Shown one piece after another: positions 28,064-36,996 of a stretch of DNA of 64,000 bases; positions within the stretch are counted from its first letter, which is position 1; the number at the start of each line of letters is the position of its first letter. The notes below the pieces were generated by a model, which was given only the letters and a program-made list of their open reading frames with translations, did no database searches and was not told the DNA's origin. The DNA comes from Pollutimonas nitritireducens. Lineage in GTDB: Bacteria > Pseudomonadota > Gammaproteobacteria > Burkholderiales > Burkholderiaceae_B. The stretch is from positions 290,011 through 354,010 of the forward strand of contig NZ_PDNV01000005.1 of NCBI RefSeq assembly GCF_002849615.1, written 5' to 3'. Made by a program: the position numbers and the translations under genes.

Positions 28064-28126
28064 AAAACCGGTATTCCGATGCGTCAGCGGGAAATAGTGC
28101 ACCCGCCGGCCGAGGAAGAAAAGAAA

Positions 28127-28153
28127 TGCTCCAGCCCAGAAAGGGCTGGAGCA
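28127..28153 (-). terminator. Hairpin between livK and livH (attenuating terminator)
   Basis: An 11-bp perfect stem, tgctccagccc at 28127-28137 and its complement at 28143-28153, with a 5-base loop. On the minus strand it is followed by ATTTCTTTTCTTCC, a T-rich tail. It lies just after livK and before livHMGF, so it should end most livK transcripts and let some read through, giving more binding protein than permease. Confidence 0.75.
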
Positions 28154-28166
28154 CAGAGTACGGCAA

Positions 28167-29288
28167 TTAGAACTTCAGCTGCTCCATGTTGCCAGTCTTA
28201 TCCCACTTGAAGACGGCAAACTCGAACTTTTTAAGGTCGCCCTTTGCGTCGTATTCCACCTTACCGATAGCAGTATTGAACGGATTGGCGTGCATGTAGT
28301 CGGCCACTTTGGCCGGGTCGGTGCCCACGGCATTGATACTGTCGGCCAGGATTTGAACTGCTGCATAGGCAGTAAGTGTGAATGCGCCGTCGGGACTACG
28401 TTTGGCCGTCTTGAAGTGTTCGAGCACTTTTTCGTTGCCGGGAAGCTTGGTGAAGTCGGCTGGCAAGGTGACCAGCAGTCCATCGATGGCAGGGCCGGCA
28501 ATGGCCACCAGGTCTTTGTTGGCAACGCCTTCCGGACCCATGAACTGCGTCTTGAGGCCTTGTTCACGCGCCTGGCGTAACAAGAGGCCCAGTTCCGCAT
28601 GGTAGCCCCCGAAATAGATAAGGTCGGGATTGAGCGACTTGAGTTTTGTAATGACGGCGGAATAGTCGCTATCGCCAACGTTGATGCCTTCAAAAAAGGC
28701 AACGTTGACGTTGTCCTTGGCAAGGCTGTCGCGGACCTGACTTGCCACGCCCGAACCGTAGGTTTGCTTGTCGTGCAAGATAGCCACGGATTTGGGTTTG
28801 AGCTGCTTGGCAATATAGCCGGCGGCAAATGGACCCTGCTGATCGTCGCGACCTATGGTGCGGAAGAAGTAATGCGGCTTGATCGTGTCGGTAACCAGGG
28901 GCGATGTGGCTCCCGGAGTGATGGCGACTATGCCCTCCTGCTCGTACACATTCACGGCTGGAACGGTGGTGCCCGAGCAGGCATGGGCAACAGCGAACTT
29001 GGCGCCTGAATTGATGACCCGGTTGGCTGCCGGCACCGCTTGCTTGGGTTCGCAACCGTCGTCGATCAGGAGGGGCTCAAGCTTCATGCCCTTGACGCCG
29101 CCAGCGGCATTGATGGCTTCGATGGCTGTCAGGGCACCCGCCTGGATCTGGTCGCCGTACTGCGTCGCGGGACCGGTCATGGGCTGAGGGATACCGATCT
29201 TGATCGTATCAGCGGCGTGAACGCTACCGGCAAATGCCATGGCGCTGATGGCCACCACGAATGGTGTAACTCTTTTTATGAACTTCAT
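28167..29288 (-). CDS. livK: Branched-chain amino-acid periplasmic binding protein
   Basis: 373 residues with a Sec signal peptide (FVVAISAMAFAGSVHAADT, cleaved after AHA-like site). The mature part has the type I binding-protein pattern: IKIGIPQPMTGPATQYGDQI, ALTAIEAINAAGGVKG, DDGCEPKQAVPAANRVINSG and YFFRTIGRDDQQGPFAAGYI. It delivers leucine/isoleucine/valine-type ligands to LivHMGF, encoded downstream. Ligand identity is family knowledge only. A closely similar paralogue lies at 35080-36201. Confidence 0.92.
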   Translation of the reverse strand: MKFIKRVTPFVVAISAMAFAGSVHAADTIKIGIPQPMTGPATQYGDQIQAGALTAIEAINAAGGVKGMKLEPLLIDDGCEPKQAVPAANRVINSGAKFAVAHACSGTTVPAVNVYEQEGIVAITPGATSPLVTDTIKPHYFFRTIGRDDQQGPFAAGYIAKQLKPKSVAILHDKQTYGSGVASQVRDSLAKDNVNVAFFEGINVGDSDYSAVITKLKSLNPDLIYFGGYHAELGLLLRQAREQGLKTQFMGPEGVANKDLVAIAGPAIDGLLVTLPADFTKLPGNEKVLEHFKTAKRSPDGAFTLTAYAAVQILADSINAVGTDPAKVADYMHANPFNTAIGKVEYDAKGDLKKFEFAVFKWDKTGNMEQLKF

Positions 29289-29627
29289 GCCTACAGATCT
29301 CCGGGTTCAGCCTGCCGTACTTCGTCTTCATGTTTGGAAGACAACTACCAAATACGGCCAGCCATGATGTTTAGCTTCCGCCTCGAACGGCTAGCGTATT
29401 CTGCCGTTTCATCATCCCGATGTCACTACGGATAAGCCCTTACCGCCGGAAATTCAAAACCCCTTGGATCCGGTGCTCGCCCGGATAAGAGAGAGCACCC
29501 TGTGTTGACCACCGGTTGATCGGATAGCGCGCTGGCACATTGCCACTACGATCAGCCCCATGGCCAGCGCTGCGACAAAAAAACTGCTATCCGATCATGC
29601 GCACAAACCGCGTGGACGCACCACGAT
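29289..29627. other. 339-base intergenic region between livK and proC
   Basis: No convincing coding sequence on either strand. It must hold the livK promoter (minus strand) and the 3' end of proC transcription. It contains a 7-bp hairpin (ggtgctc at 29472-29478 with gagcacc at 29493-29499). It also has a separate 12-bp inverted repeat (29517-29528 and 29586-29597) listed on its own. No known riboswitch pattern was recognised. Confidence 0.6.
29517..29597. repeat. 12-bp inverted repeat with 57-base spacer
   Basis: tgatcggatagc at 29517-29528 is exactly complementary to gctatccgatca at 29586-29597. The repeat lies 31 bases downstream of the proC stop and upstream of livK. It could be a loop-forming operator pair, a weak long hairpin, or a scar. 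There is no T-run on the proC (minus) side after the stem, so a simple terminator is unlikely. Confidence 0.5.
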
Positions 29628-30470
29628 TCATTTTGAAAATTCGTTTGATAATTCGGCGGCCCGGGTGGCGGCTGCCCGCATTGCCGACTGGATAGTGTCG
29701 AAAAACTGTCGATCTTCCAATACCGCGACCGCGGCGGCGGTAGTTCCGCCCTTGGAAGTGACGCGCTCACGGAGCACCGCCAGACTTTCGTGTGACAACG
29801 CGGCCAACTGGGTCGATCCGGTCAGAGTCGCCAGCGCCAGGGTCCGCGCCTTGTCTTCGGATAGCCCCTGGCTGACACCACCTTGTATCAAGGCATCGAG
29901 AAACAGGAAGACATAAGCGGGACCGCTGCCCGACAAGGACGTGACCACATCGATGTCGTGGTCGTCGTCAACCCATACCGTATCGCCTACCGCCCGCAGC
30001 AACTGCTGCGCCATTACCTTGTCGTCGTCGTTGACGCCATCCATCGCCATCAGGCCGCTGGCGCCAGCGCCAATGAGCGCGGGGGTATTAGGCATACAGC
30101 GGATGATGCGCGTATATGGACGCAATTCGGTGCCCAGCCATCGCGCTATGGAAGTACCGGCTATGCCTGCGGCAATACTGATGATGAGCGTATCTTCCTG
30201 CAGGAAAGGTCGACAGCTCTCCACCGCCTCGCGCATCCCCTGTGGCTTGACGGCGAAGATCCAGACACGACGCGTGGCAAGCGTGTCATCGGGCGCGGCG
30301 GCGACCGAAACACCCTGCTGCGACCAGCGATCCAGGACGGCGCCATTGGTATCGATGACGTGCACATCGTGGGCGCCGCAGCGCTTTCCGATAAGTCCAG
30401 CCCCCAGGGCGGTAGCCATATTGCCCCCGCCTACGAATGCAATAGTGAGTTCTTTAGTCATAGGGTGCAT
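29628..30470 (-). CDS. proC: Pyrroline-5-carboxylate reductase
   Basis: 280 residues. The NADPH-binding start is LTIAFVGGGNMATALGAGLI, followed by IIRCMPNTPALIGAGASGLM. The signature region SLSGSGPAYVFLFLDALIQG and DKARTLALATLTGSTQLAAL ends in VTSKGGTTAAAVAVLED. It catalyses the last step of proline synthesis. Translation may begin at the first ATG or at the third codon after it (30461); neither has a strong ribosome site. It is divergent from ugpB. Confidence 0.94.
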   Translation of the reverse strand: MHPMTKELTIAFVGGGNMATALGAGLIGKRCGAHDVHVIDTNGAVLDRWSQQGVSVAAAPDDTLATRRVWIFAVKPQGMREAVESCRPFLQEDTLIISIAAGIAGTSIARWLGTELRPYTRIIRCMPNTPALIGAGASGLMAMDGVNDDDKVMAQQLLRAVGDTVWVDDDHDIDVVTSLSGSGPAYVFLFLDALIQGGVSQGLSEDKARTLALATLTGSTQLAALSHESLAVLRERVTSKGGTTAAAVAVLEDRQFFDTIQSAMRAAATRAAELSNEFSK

Positions 30471-30534
30471 ATTGTACGATTTTCGAGATCTGGCTGGGCA
30501 TATTTACATTGACCTGACCATCTCAACATCGTTA

Positions 30535-30563
30535 CAGTCACGCCAAGGTAACAAACATGTCAT
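30535..30563 (+). promoter_or_regulatory. Candidate Pho box upstream of ugpB
   Basis: Three 7-base units start exactly 11 bases apart: CAGTCAC (30535), AGGTAAC (30546) and ATGTCAT (30557). Each resembles the CTGTCAT repeat of PhoB boxes (7-base direct repeats with 4-base spacers), the outer two best. The ugp operon is a classic PhoB target in Escherichia coli. The match is by eye and the -10 element is not clear. Confidence 0.45.
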
Positions 30564-30626
30564 AGACTACCCGCCGTACCCGGTCACGACCAATAAATTG
30601 GCCAGGAAATTCAAGGAGAAAAACTC

Positions 30627-31934
30627 ATGCGAGCAAAGCTGTTAGCAGTATCGATTGCGGGCGCAATCGCCGCCATGGGCAGCGCCAATGCTGCGACGAC
30701 TATCAATTTCTGGCACTCGATGGAAGGCGCCTTGGGCGATCGGGTCAACGGACTGGTGGACGAGTTCAATAAAAGCCAATCCGACTACGTTATCAACGCC
30801 GTATACAAAGGCACCTACGGTGAATCGATGAACGCCGGCATTGCCGCATTCCGCGCCGGCAATGCTCCCGACATCCTGCAAGTCTTCGAGGTTGGCACGG
30901 CCACCATGATGTACGCAAAAGGTGCCATCCAGCCCGTCCAGGAAATGTCCGAGAAGGCCGGCGACCCGATCAATCCGGCCGACTTCCTTGGCGCTGTCGC
31001 CAGCTACTATTCGGCACCTGACGGAAAGCTCGTCTCCATGCCGTTCAACAGTTCCACACCCGTTTTCTATTACAACAAAGACGCCTTCAAGAAGGCCGGC
31101 CTTGATCCTGAAAAGCCACCAAAGACATGGAAGGAAGTTGCTGAAGCGGGAAAAAAAGTGCGCGCCGCCGGTCTGGAGTGTGGATACACCACTTCGTGGC
31201 CTGCCTGGATCCAGCTTGAAACGTTCGGGGCATGGCACAACACGCCATACGCATCCAAAGACAACGGTTTCGGCGGGTTGGATGCACGCCTTGAAATAAC
31301 AAATCCGCTGTTCCTGCGCCACATGACCGAACTGGCAAAGATGTCCAAGGAAGGCAGCTTCACCTATGGCGGTCGCGGCGATGCACCGAACTCCTTGTTC
31401 ACATCGGGCAAATGCGCCATGTTCACCGGATCCAGCGGTAACCGAGCCAACATCATCAAGACAGGCAAGTTTGAGTTCGGTACGTCTTCGCTGCCGTACT
31501 ACGCCGACGTGAAAGGCGCACCGCAGAACACGATCATTGGCGGGGCTTCATTGTGGGTATTCGCTAAAAAATCCCCGGAAACCTACAAGGGTGTGACCAA
31601 GTTCTTCAAATTCATATCCAGTCCTGAAAAGGCAGCACAATGGCACCAGGGCACAGGCTATGTACCGGTTACCAAGGCCGGGTTCGAACTGACCGAAAAA
31701 TCGGGTTTCTATGCCAAGAATCCGGGTTCTGACGTAGCAGTGAAGCAACTGGATGCCACCACGACTGAAAACTCACGTGGCATACGCCTTGGGTATCTGC
31801 CGCAGATCCGCGAGATTGAAGACGGTGAAATGGAAAAAATCTTCTCGGGTTCAGTCACCCCCGAAACGGGTCTTGCCAATATGGTGAAACGTGGCAACGA
31901 ACTGCTGGAGCGATTCGAGAAAAGCGTCAAGTAA
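30627..31934 (+). CDS. ugpB: sn-Glycerol-3-phosphate ABC importer binding protein UgpB
   Basis: 435 residues with a signal peptide (LLAVSIAGAIAAMGSANAA). The mature start TTINFWHSMEGALGDRVNGL is typical of UgpB. Later come GKLVSMPFNSSTPVFYYNKD, the substrate-site phrase TSGKCAMFTGSSGNRANIIK, and RLGYLPQIREIEDGEMEKIF. It captures glycerol-3-phosphate and glycerophosphodiesters in the periplasm for UgpAEC. AAGGAG precedes the start. A terminator separates it from ugpA. Confidence 0.94.
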   Translation: MRAKLLAVSIAGAIAAMGSANAATTINFWHSMEGALGDRVNGLVDEFNKSQSDYVINAVYKGTYGESMNAGIAAFRAGNAPDILQVFEVGTATMMYAKGAIQPVQEMSEKAGDPINPADFLGAVASYYSAPDGKLVSMPFNSSTPVFYYNKDAFKKAGLDPEKPPKTWKEVAEAGKKVRAAGLECGYTTSWPAWIQLETFGAWHNTPYASKDNGFGGLDARLEITNPLFLRHMTELAKMSKEGSFTYGGRGDAPNSLFTSGKCAMFTGSSGNRANIIKTGKFEFGTSSLPYYADVKGAPQNTIIGGASLWVFAKKSPETYKGVTKFFKFISSPEKAAQWHQGTGYVPVTKAGFELTEKSGFYAKNPGSDVAVKQLDATTTENSRGIRLGYLPQIREIEDGEMEKIFSGSVTPETGLANMVKRGNELLERFEKSVK

Positions 31935-31958
31935 GGACTTTGTACTAAAATCGCCATC

Positions 31959-31983
31959 GCGAGCGCCCAATGGTGGCGCTCGC
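31959..31983 (+). terminator. Stable hairpin after ugpB, first of two
   Basis: A perfect 9-bp stem, gcgagcgcc at 31959-31967 with its complement at 31975-31983, loop of 7. No T-run follows directly. It stands 25 bases after the ugpB stop and may protect the ugpB message 3' end, acting together with the terminator at 31995. Confidence 0.6.
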
Positions 31984-31994
31984 AGTTTGCATAT

Positions 31995-32019
31995 GTGCCA
32001 CTATGGCACCCCTTTTTTT
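31995..32019 (+). terminator. Rho-independent terminator between ugpB and ugpA
   Basis: Stem gtgcca (31995-32000) and tggcac (32004-32009), loop cta, followed by CCC and a run of seven T. This is a textbook intrinsic terminator inside the operon, which would raise ugpB expression over ugpAEC by partial read-through. Alternatively ugpA has its own promoter. Confidence 0.75.
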
Positions 32020-32078
32020 CACCCTCGCCAGCGGCCCGGCCCACGGCGGAAAGCGATGGCTATATAAGATTCCCCCCT

Positions 32079-32960
32079 ATGGAAAAACGCGTCGTTTTCA
32101 GCCATAAGACTCTGCCCTATTTGTTGCTGGCGCCGCAATTGGCCATCACTATCGTTTTCTTTTTCCTTCCCGCGGGCCAAGCCGTATGGCAGTCTTTCCG
32201 TCTCGAAGATCCATTCGGCTTGTCTTCGCAATTCGTAGGCTTGAGCAATTTTGCCGAACTGTTCGCCAACGACAACTACCTTGATTCCTTCAAGGTCACC
32301 TCGATTTTTTCACTATTGGTTGCCGTGCTTGGCTTGACCGTCTCGCTGCTGCTGGCGGTCATCGCCAACCGGGTCGTGCGCGGAGCCGGCATCTACAAGA
32401 CGTTACTGATATGGCCCTACGCCGTGGCCGCCGCGGTTGCAGGCGTGTTGTGGCTTTTCCTGTTTTCGCCTTCCGTAGGCACGCTGGCCGTGTACATGGC
32501 GCAAGCGGGAATCGGCTGGAACCCGCGCCTGGACGGAAACGATGCCATGGTACTGGTGGTGATGGCGTCGGTCTGGAAACAAATCTCCTACAATTTTCTA
32601 TTTTTCCTCGCCGGGCTGCAGTCGATTCCCCGTTCATTGATCGAAGCGGCCGCCATTGATGGCGCCAGCCCTGTACGCCGGTTCTGGACTATTGTTTTCC
32701 CATTGCTATCGCCAACCACATTTTTCCTGCTGGTCGTTAACGTGATTTACGCGTTTTTCGATACCTTCGCCATTATCGACATAATGACCCAGGGCGGACC
32801 TGGGGACAGCACATCGATTCTTGTCTACAAGGTGTACAACGCGGGATTCAAAGGGCTGGACATTGGTTCGTCCGCGGCGCAATCGGTCATCCTCATGATG
32901 ATCGTCATACTGCTCACGGTCGTGCAGTTCCGCTACGTTGACCGCAAAGTCAATTACTGA
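32079..32960 (+). CDS. ugpA: sn-Glycerol-3-phosphate importer permease UgpA
   Basis: 293 residues from the ATG at 32079 ([20 protein letters not shown]); the longer reading adds an implausible Pro-rich tail that begins inside the terminator. Six membrane segments and the EAA loop [20 protein letters not shown] are present. UgpA-specific wording includes [20 protein letters not shown]. It forms the channel with UgpE. ugpE follows at a 31-base gap. Confidence 0.93.
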   Translation: MEKRVVFSHKTLPYLLLAPQLAITIVFFFLPAGQAVWQSFRLEDPFGLSSQFVGLSNFAELFANDNYLDSFKVTSIFSLLVAVLGLTVSLLLAVIANRVVRGAGIYKTLLIWPYAVAAAVAGVLWLFLFSPSVGTLAVYMAQAGIGWNPRLDGNDAMVLVVMASVWKQISYNFLFFLAGLQSIPRSLIEAAAIDGASPVRRFWTIVFPLLSPTTFFLLVVNVIYAFFDTFAIIDIMTQGGPGDSTSILVYKVYNAGFKGLDIGSSAAQSVILMMIVILLTVVQFRYVDRKVNY

Positions 32961-32991
32961 CACCCCTGACACCTTGCTGGCAAGGCCACAC

Positions 32992-33834
32992 ATGATTGAA
33001 CGTCGTCCTTACCTGGATATCCTGTCCCACATCATTCTCATCATTGGTGTGGTGATTATCGCTTTCCCTTTGTATGTCACAGTTGTCGCGTCTACGCAAA
33101 CGGCACAGGAAGTCGCACAGGCTCCCATGTCGCTCCTGCCCGGCAGCCATTTCCTTGAAAACTACAGCGCCGTACTGTTCGGCGATGGTGCAAACACACC
33201 GCCCGTCGCAAGAATGATGTGGGTCAGCACGGTGATGGCGCTAACCATTGCCATCGGCAAGATAGTGATCTCCATGTTGTCGGCGTTTGCCGTCGTCTAC
33301 TTTCGTTTCCGCTTCCGGATGTTCTTTTTCTGGATGATCTTTGTCACATTGATGCTGCCGGTAGAAGTTCGGATTGCGCCCACCTACAAAGTGGTCGCCG
33401 ACCTGGGGATGCTTAACTCCTACGCCGGACTGACCTTGCCGCTTATTGCATCCGCTACGGCCACCTTCTTGTTCCGCCAGTTCTTCCTGACCGTACCTGA
33501 CGAATTGATCGAGGCTGCGCGCATTGATGGAGCAGGACCCATGCGGTTCTTCAAGGATGTATTACTTCCCTTGTCACGAACCAGTATTGCGGCGTTGTTC
33601 GTCATCCAGTTCATTTACGGCTGGAACCAATACTTATGGCCACTGATCATGACCACGCAGGAAGACATGTATCCGGTAGTCATAGGCATCAAGCGAATGA
33701 TTGCTGGCGGCGACAGCGTGACTGAATGGAATCTGGTCATGGCCACCGCCTTGCTGGCCATGATCCCACCCGCCGCAGTGGTGATCTTCATGCAGAAATG
33801 GTTTGTGAAAGGCCTGGTCGACGCCGAAAAATAA
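32992..33834 (+). CDS. ugpE: sn-Glycerol-3-phosphate importer permease UgpE
   Basis: 280 residues from the ATG at 32992 behind AAGG ([20 protein letters not shown]), matching the usual UgpE start; an earlier in-frame start overlaps ugpA. Six membrane segments. The EAA loop is [20 protein letters not shown] and the UgpE phrase [20 protein letters not shown] is near the end. It pairs with UgpA in the inner membrane. Confidence 0.93.
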   Translation: MIERRPYLDILSHIILIIGVVIIAFPLYVTVVASTQTAQEVAQAPMSLLPGSHFLENYSAVLFGDGANTPPVARMMWVSTVMALTIAIGKIVISMLSAFAVVYFRFRFRMFFFWMIFVTLMLPVEVRIAPTYKVVADLGMLNSYAGLTLPLIASATATFLFRQFFLTVPDELIEAARIDGAGPMRFFKDVLLPLSRTSIAALFVIQFIYGWNQYLWPLIMTTQEDMYPVVIGIKRMIAGGDSVTEWNLVMATALLAMIPPAAVVIFMQKWFVKGLVDAEK

Positions 33835-33904
33835 GCGCTGCGTCCCATAAGGAAGATAGAACCCCGCCCGCATTGCCCGGCACACCGATTTTGGAATGAA
33901 CTAT

Positions 33905-34990
33905 ATGGCCACACTCAGTTTCCGCGACGTAACAAAGACTTATCCGGGCGATATAGCCGTCATACATGGCATCAACATGGACGTTGCGGATGGTGAATTC
34001 ATTGTTATCGTCGGTCCCTCGGGCTGCGGCAAATCGACTCTGATGCGCATGGTCGCGGGACTGGAAAGCGTTACGGGCGGCGAAATCAGCATTGACGGTA
34101 AAGTGGTGAATAAGCTGGAACCCGCGGAGCGCGATATCGCCATGGTGTTCCAGAATTATGCGCTCTATCCGCATATGACGGTTTTCGAGAACATGGCCTA
34201 CGGCCTGAAGATTCGCAAATTCAGCAAGCAGGAGATCCAGGCCCGTGTAGACAGGGCTGCCAAGATACTGGAGCTCTCGCTGCTGCTCGATCGCCGGCCG
34301 CGCCAATTGTCAGGCGGACAACGGCAGCGTGTCGCAATGGGTCGCGCCATCGTTCGCGACCCCAAGGTATTTCTCTTTGACGAGCCATTGTCCAACCTGG
34401 ATGCCAAATTGCGCGTGCAAATGCGCCTGGAAATCCAGAAGCTGCACTCTCGCCTGAAGACCACGAGCCTGTATGTCACGCACGATCAAGTCGAGGCAAT
34501 GACCCTGGCTCAACGTATGGTCGTCATGAACAAAGGCGTATCCGAACAGATAGGCACGCCAATCGAAGTATTTGAAAAACCTGCGTCGATTTTTGTCGCC
34601 AGCTTCATCGGTTCGCCGCCGATGAACCTGATCCCGGTACACGTCGATGAGCACTGTCATGTCAAGGATGAAAACGGCGCCTTGCTTCAGATCGATGCGG
34701 CATCGGTTCCTGCTGCTCTGGCAAATCAGAAGGTCATCATGGGAATGCGCCCAGAGCACATGAAGCTGCATGCGCCGGGAATGGCGATAAACGTCGAAAT
34801 GGTGGAAATTCTGGGATCAGAGCAATTGATACATGGCCGGCATGGTGATACGCCCATCGTACTGCGTTGCCCGGTCGGGCTGACCAAGGATTTTCCATTG
34901 CAACTGGATGAGACGGTTCAGGTCGGGTCTGATGGTGTGCATCCGCTGCACTGGTTCGATATGACGACAGGTCGGCGGATTGTCGACTAA
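33905..34990 (+). CDS. ugpC: sn-Glycerol-3-phosphate importer ATPase UgpC
   Basis: 361 residues from the ATG at 33905 ([20 protein letters not shown]), the normal start of this family; an ATG 9 bases earlier is possible. Walker [17 protein letters not shown], signature [16 protein letters not shown], Walker [18 protein letters not shown]-terminal regulatory/OB domain follows ([13 protein letters not shown]). It energises UgpAE. Last gene of ugpBAEC, ended by the hairpin at 35037. Confidence 0.94.
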   Translation: MATLSFRDVTKTYPGDIAVIHGINMDVADGEFIVIVGPSGCGKSTLMRMVAGLESVTGGEISIDGKVVNKLEPAERDIAMVFQNYALYPHMTVFENMAYGLKIRKFSKQEIQARVDRAAKILELSLLLDRRPRQLSGGQRQRVAMGRAIVRDPKVFLFDEPLSNLDAKLRVQMRLEIQKLHSRLKTTSLYVTHDQVEAMTLAQRMVVMNKGVSEQIGTPIEVFEKPASIFVASFIGSPPMNLIPVHVDEHCHVKDENGALLQIDAASVPAALANQKVIMGMRPEHMKLHAPGMAINVEMVEILGSEQLIHGRHGDTPIVLRCPVGLTKDFPLQLDETVQVGSDGVHPLHWFDMTTGRRIVD

Positions 34991-35036
34991 CCCAGCACGA
35001 TAACCTTCTTGCGGCTATCCCGATGGCCGGAAACGA

Positions 35037-35060
35037 CAAGGGCGCCAGCAGGCGCCCTTG
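35037..35060. terminator. Bidirectional hairpin between ugpC and the second livK
   Basis: A perfect 10-bp GC-rich stem, caagggcgcc at 35037-35046 with its complement at 35051-35060, loop agca. TTGT follows on the plus side and TCGTTTCC on the minus side, so it can serve both converging genes. The short T-tracts make termination plausible but not certain. Confidence 0.6.
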
Positions 35061-35079
35061 TTGTGACTGCCGTATTGAC

Positions 35080-36201
35080 TTACTTGTACACCGTCTTGCT
35101 GCCGTCTTTATGCCAGGTAAAGATATCGAACTTGAACTCGGTGAGATCGCCCTGCTTGTTCCAGGAAATTTTTCCGATCGGCGTGGCGACGGTATTAGCA
35201 TGCAGGTAAGCGGCTACTTTGACGGGGTCGTCGACGCCTGCGCCCTTTATACCATCAGCAATGGCTTTTGTTGCCGAATAGGCGGTTAGCTGGAAAGCAC
35301 CACCGGGATCGCGTTTTTTATCTTTGAACGCCTTTACGATGCCTGCATTGGAAGGGTCCTGGGTGAAATCGGCCGGAAGGGTCAATAGCATGCCCTCGAC
35401 AGCGGCACCCGCGATGGCATTGATGTCCGGGTTGCCGACGCCTTCAGGCCCCATGAATTTCACTTTCAGGCCCTGCTCGGCCCCTTGCCGCAACAACAGG
35501 CCCATCTCTGGATGGTAGCCACCGTAGTAGACGAAGTCGGCGCCTGTGCTTTTTAGCTTGGTTATGATGGCTGAATAATCGGTATCGCCAGCATTGATCC
35601 CTTCAAAAAAGGCAACCTTGATACCGGCTTTTTCAAGCTCGCTTTTCACCGAGCTGGCGATGCCTTGACCATACGACTGCTTGTCATGAATGATGGCGAC
35701 GTTCTTGGGTTTGATCTGATCGATGATGAACTTGGCGGCTGCAGGACCTTGTTGATCATCCCGTCCTATGGTGCGGAATATCATGTCGTAGTTCTTGCCG
35801 TCGGTGACGCCCGGCGCCGTTGCCGAGGGAGTAACCATCAGGACGCCTTCAGTGTTGTAGACGTTCGTCGCCGCGATGGTGGCGCCCGAGCACACGTGCC
35901 CGACCACATAATTTATTTCGTCGTTTACAACCCGGTTGGCAACAACGGGACCCTGCTTGGGTTCGCAACCATCATCGATGGAAACGGCCTCAAGCTGCTT
36001 GCCGAGCACTCCGCCCGCTGCATTGATTTGTTCTATGGCAGTATCAACGCCCTGTTTGACCATCGCTCCATATTGGGTGACCGGACCGGTAAACGGGCCG
36101 GCAATGGCTATTTTGATCGTATCGGCCATGGCGCCCGACGTAAGCAGCATGCCTGTCGCAAAGCCTATGGCGGCGGCAACTGGAGTAAAACGGATTTTCA
36201 T
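35080..36201 (-). CDS. Second branched-chain amino-acid-type periplasmic binding protein
   Basis: 373 residues, the same length as the LivK at 28167 and alike along the whole length, for example DDGCEPKQGPVVANRVVNDE, FRTIGRDDQQGPAAAKFIID and FFEGINAGDTDYSAIITKLK. It has its own signal peptide (AAAIGFATGMLLTSGAMADT). There are no permease or ATPase genes beside it, so it probably uses the LivHMGF machinery and widens ligand range (LIV-BP versus LS-BP style). GAGG precedes its start. The ligand is not readable. Confidence 0.9.
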   Translation of the reverse strand: MKIRFTPVAAAIGFATGMLLTSGAMADTIKIAIAGPFTGPVTQYGAMVKQGVDTAIEQINAAGGVLGKQLEAVSIDDGCEPKQGPVVANRVVNDEINYVVGHVCSGATIAATNVYNTEGVLMVTPSATAPGVTDGKNYDMIFRTIGRDDQQGPAAAKFIIDQIKPKNVAIIHDKQSYGQGIASSVKSELEKAGIKVAFFEGINAGDTDYSAIITKLKSTGADFVYYGGYHPEMGLLLRQGAEQGLKVKFMGPEGVGNPDINAIAGAAVEGMLLTLPADFTQDPSNAGIVKAFKDKKRDPGGAFQLTAYSATKAIADGIKGAGVDDPVKVAAYLHANTVATPIGKISWNKQGDLTEFKFDIFTWHKDGSKTVYK

Positions 36202-36341
36202 ATAGCCTCCTCAAGGTACGCGGGAAAGCATACACCTAAAAACTGGTGACCGGGCATGATCCCGCACAGGGTTTCCTCTATGGTTTGAGTTCACCGCGGG
36301 TATCGGTCAGGACGGGCACAGGCGCTGCGCCGCCAAAAGAA

Positions 36342-36362
36342 AACCCGCTTTGAAAGCGGGTT
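36342..36362 (-). terminator. Rho-independent terminator of dps
   Basis: Nine-base stem aacccgctt (36342-36350) with aagcgggtt (36354-36362) and a 3-base loop. On the minus strand it is followed by TTCTTTTGG, a T-rich tail. It begins 18 bases after the dps stop. Confidence 0.8.
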
Positions 36363-36379
36363 GTAAAGGCGTGAATTAC

Positions 36380-36901
36380 CTATTGCAGCAGGCTTCGCAA
36401 CATCCAGGCATTTTTTTCATGGATATCAAGGCGTTGTGTCAGCAGATCGGCAGTAGGTTGATCGTCGGCGTTATCGGCTTTTTTGAACGCGGCCCTTGCC
36501 GTCTTTGCCACGGCTTCGTTTCCCCTGACGAGCAGATGTATCATCTCTTCGGCAGACGGAACGTTGGACGGTTCGCTGATTGAAGAAAGTTCGGCATACT
36601 GCGCATAGGTGCCCGGGGCGTAGTGCCCCAGTGCCCGGATGCGCTCGGCAATGGCGTCGAGTGCTTGCCATTCTTCGGTATATTGCGTCATGAACATCGT
36701 GTGCAGCGTATTGAACAGAGGTCCGGTGACATTCCAGTGAAAGTTGTGGGTCATCAGATATAGCGTGTACGAATCAGCCAACATTTTAGAGAGCTCGCCT
36801 GCCACGACTGATCGGTCCTTGTCGGAAATACCAATATCGATCGGTAAACCCTTGTCACTCATTTTGTCTGTTTTGTTGTCCAGCTTCGCCGGTTTAGCCA
36901 T
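36380..36901 (-). CDS. dps: Dps-family DNA-protection ferritin
   Basis: 173 residues from the ATG at 36899-36901 behind GGAGG. A Lys-rich N-terminal tail (MAKPAKLDNKTDKMSDKG), which can bind DNA, precedes the four-helix ferritin fold. The ferroxidase residues are seen in LMTHNFHWNVTGPLFNTLHT and TEEWQALDAIAERIRALGHY. Dps dodecamers oxidise Fe(II) with peroxide and shield DNA in stationary phase. oxyR lies directly upstream on the same strand, which fits peroxide defence. Confidence 0.94.
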   Translation of the reverse strand: MAKPAKLDNKTDKMSDKGLPIDIGISDKDRSVVAGELSKMLADSYTLYLMTHNFHWNVTGPLFNTLHTMFMTQYTEEWQALDAIAERIRALGHYAPGTYAQYAELSSISEPSNVPSAEEMIHLLVRGNEAVAKTARAAFKKADNADDQPTADLLTQRLDIHEKNAWMLRSLLQ

Positions 36902-36996
36902 ACTGACCTCCAAGTGATGCTCATTGAATATTCCAGTTCAAGGATACCACGTCGAAATCAAAAATCGGGGGGCTGACGCAGTGAAAATGCCACTTA

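Noticed and set aside
29472..29499. Hairpin upstream of livK, considered as part of a riboswitch.
   Set aside because: Only one 7-bp stem is seen; none of the conserved cores of the lysine, glycine or other amino-acid riboswitches could be recognised.
36902..36996. Looked for an OxyR binding site before dps and in the oxyR-recG gap.
   Set aside because: No set of four ATAG-type half-sites at 10-base spacing was visible, so a direct OxyR site is not claimed.
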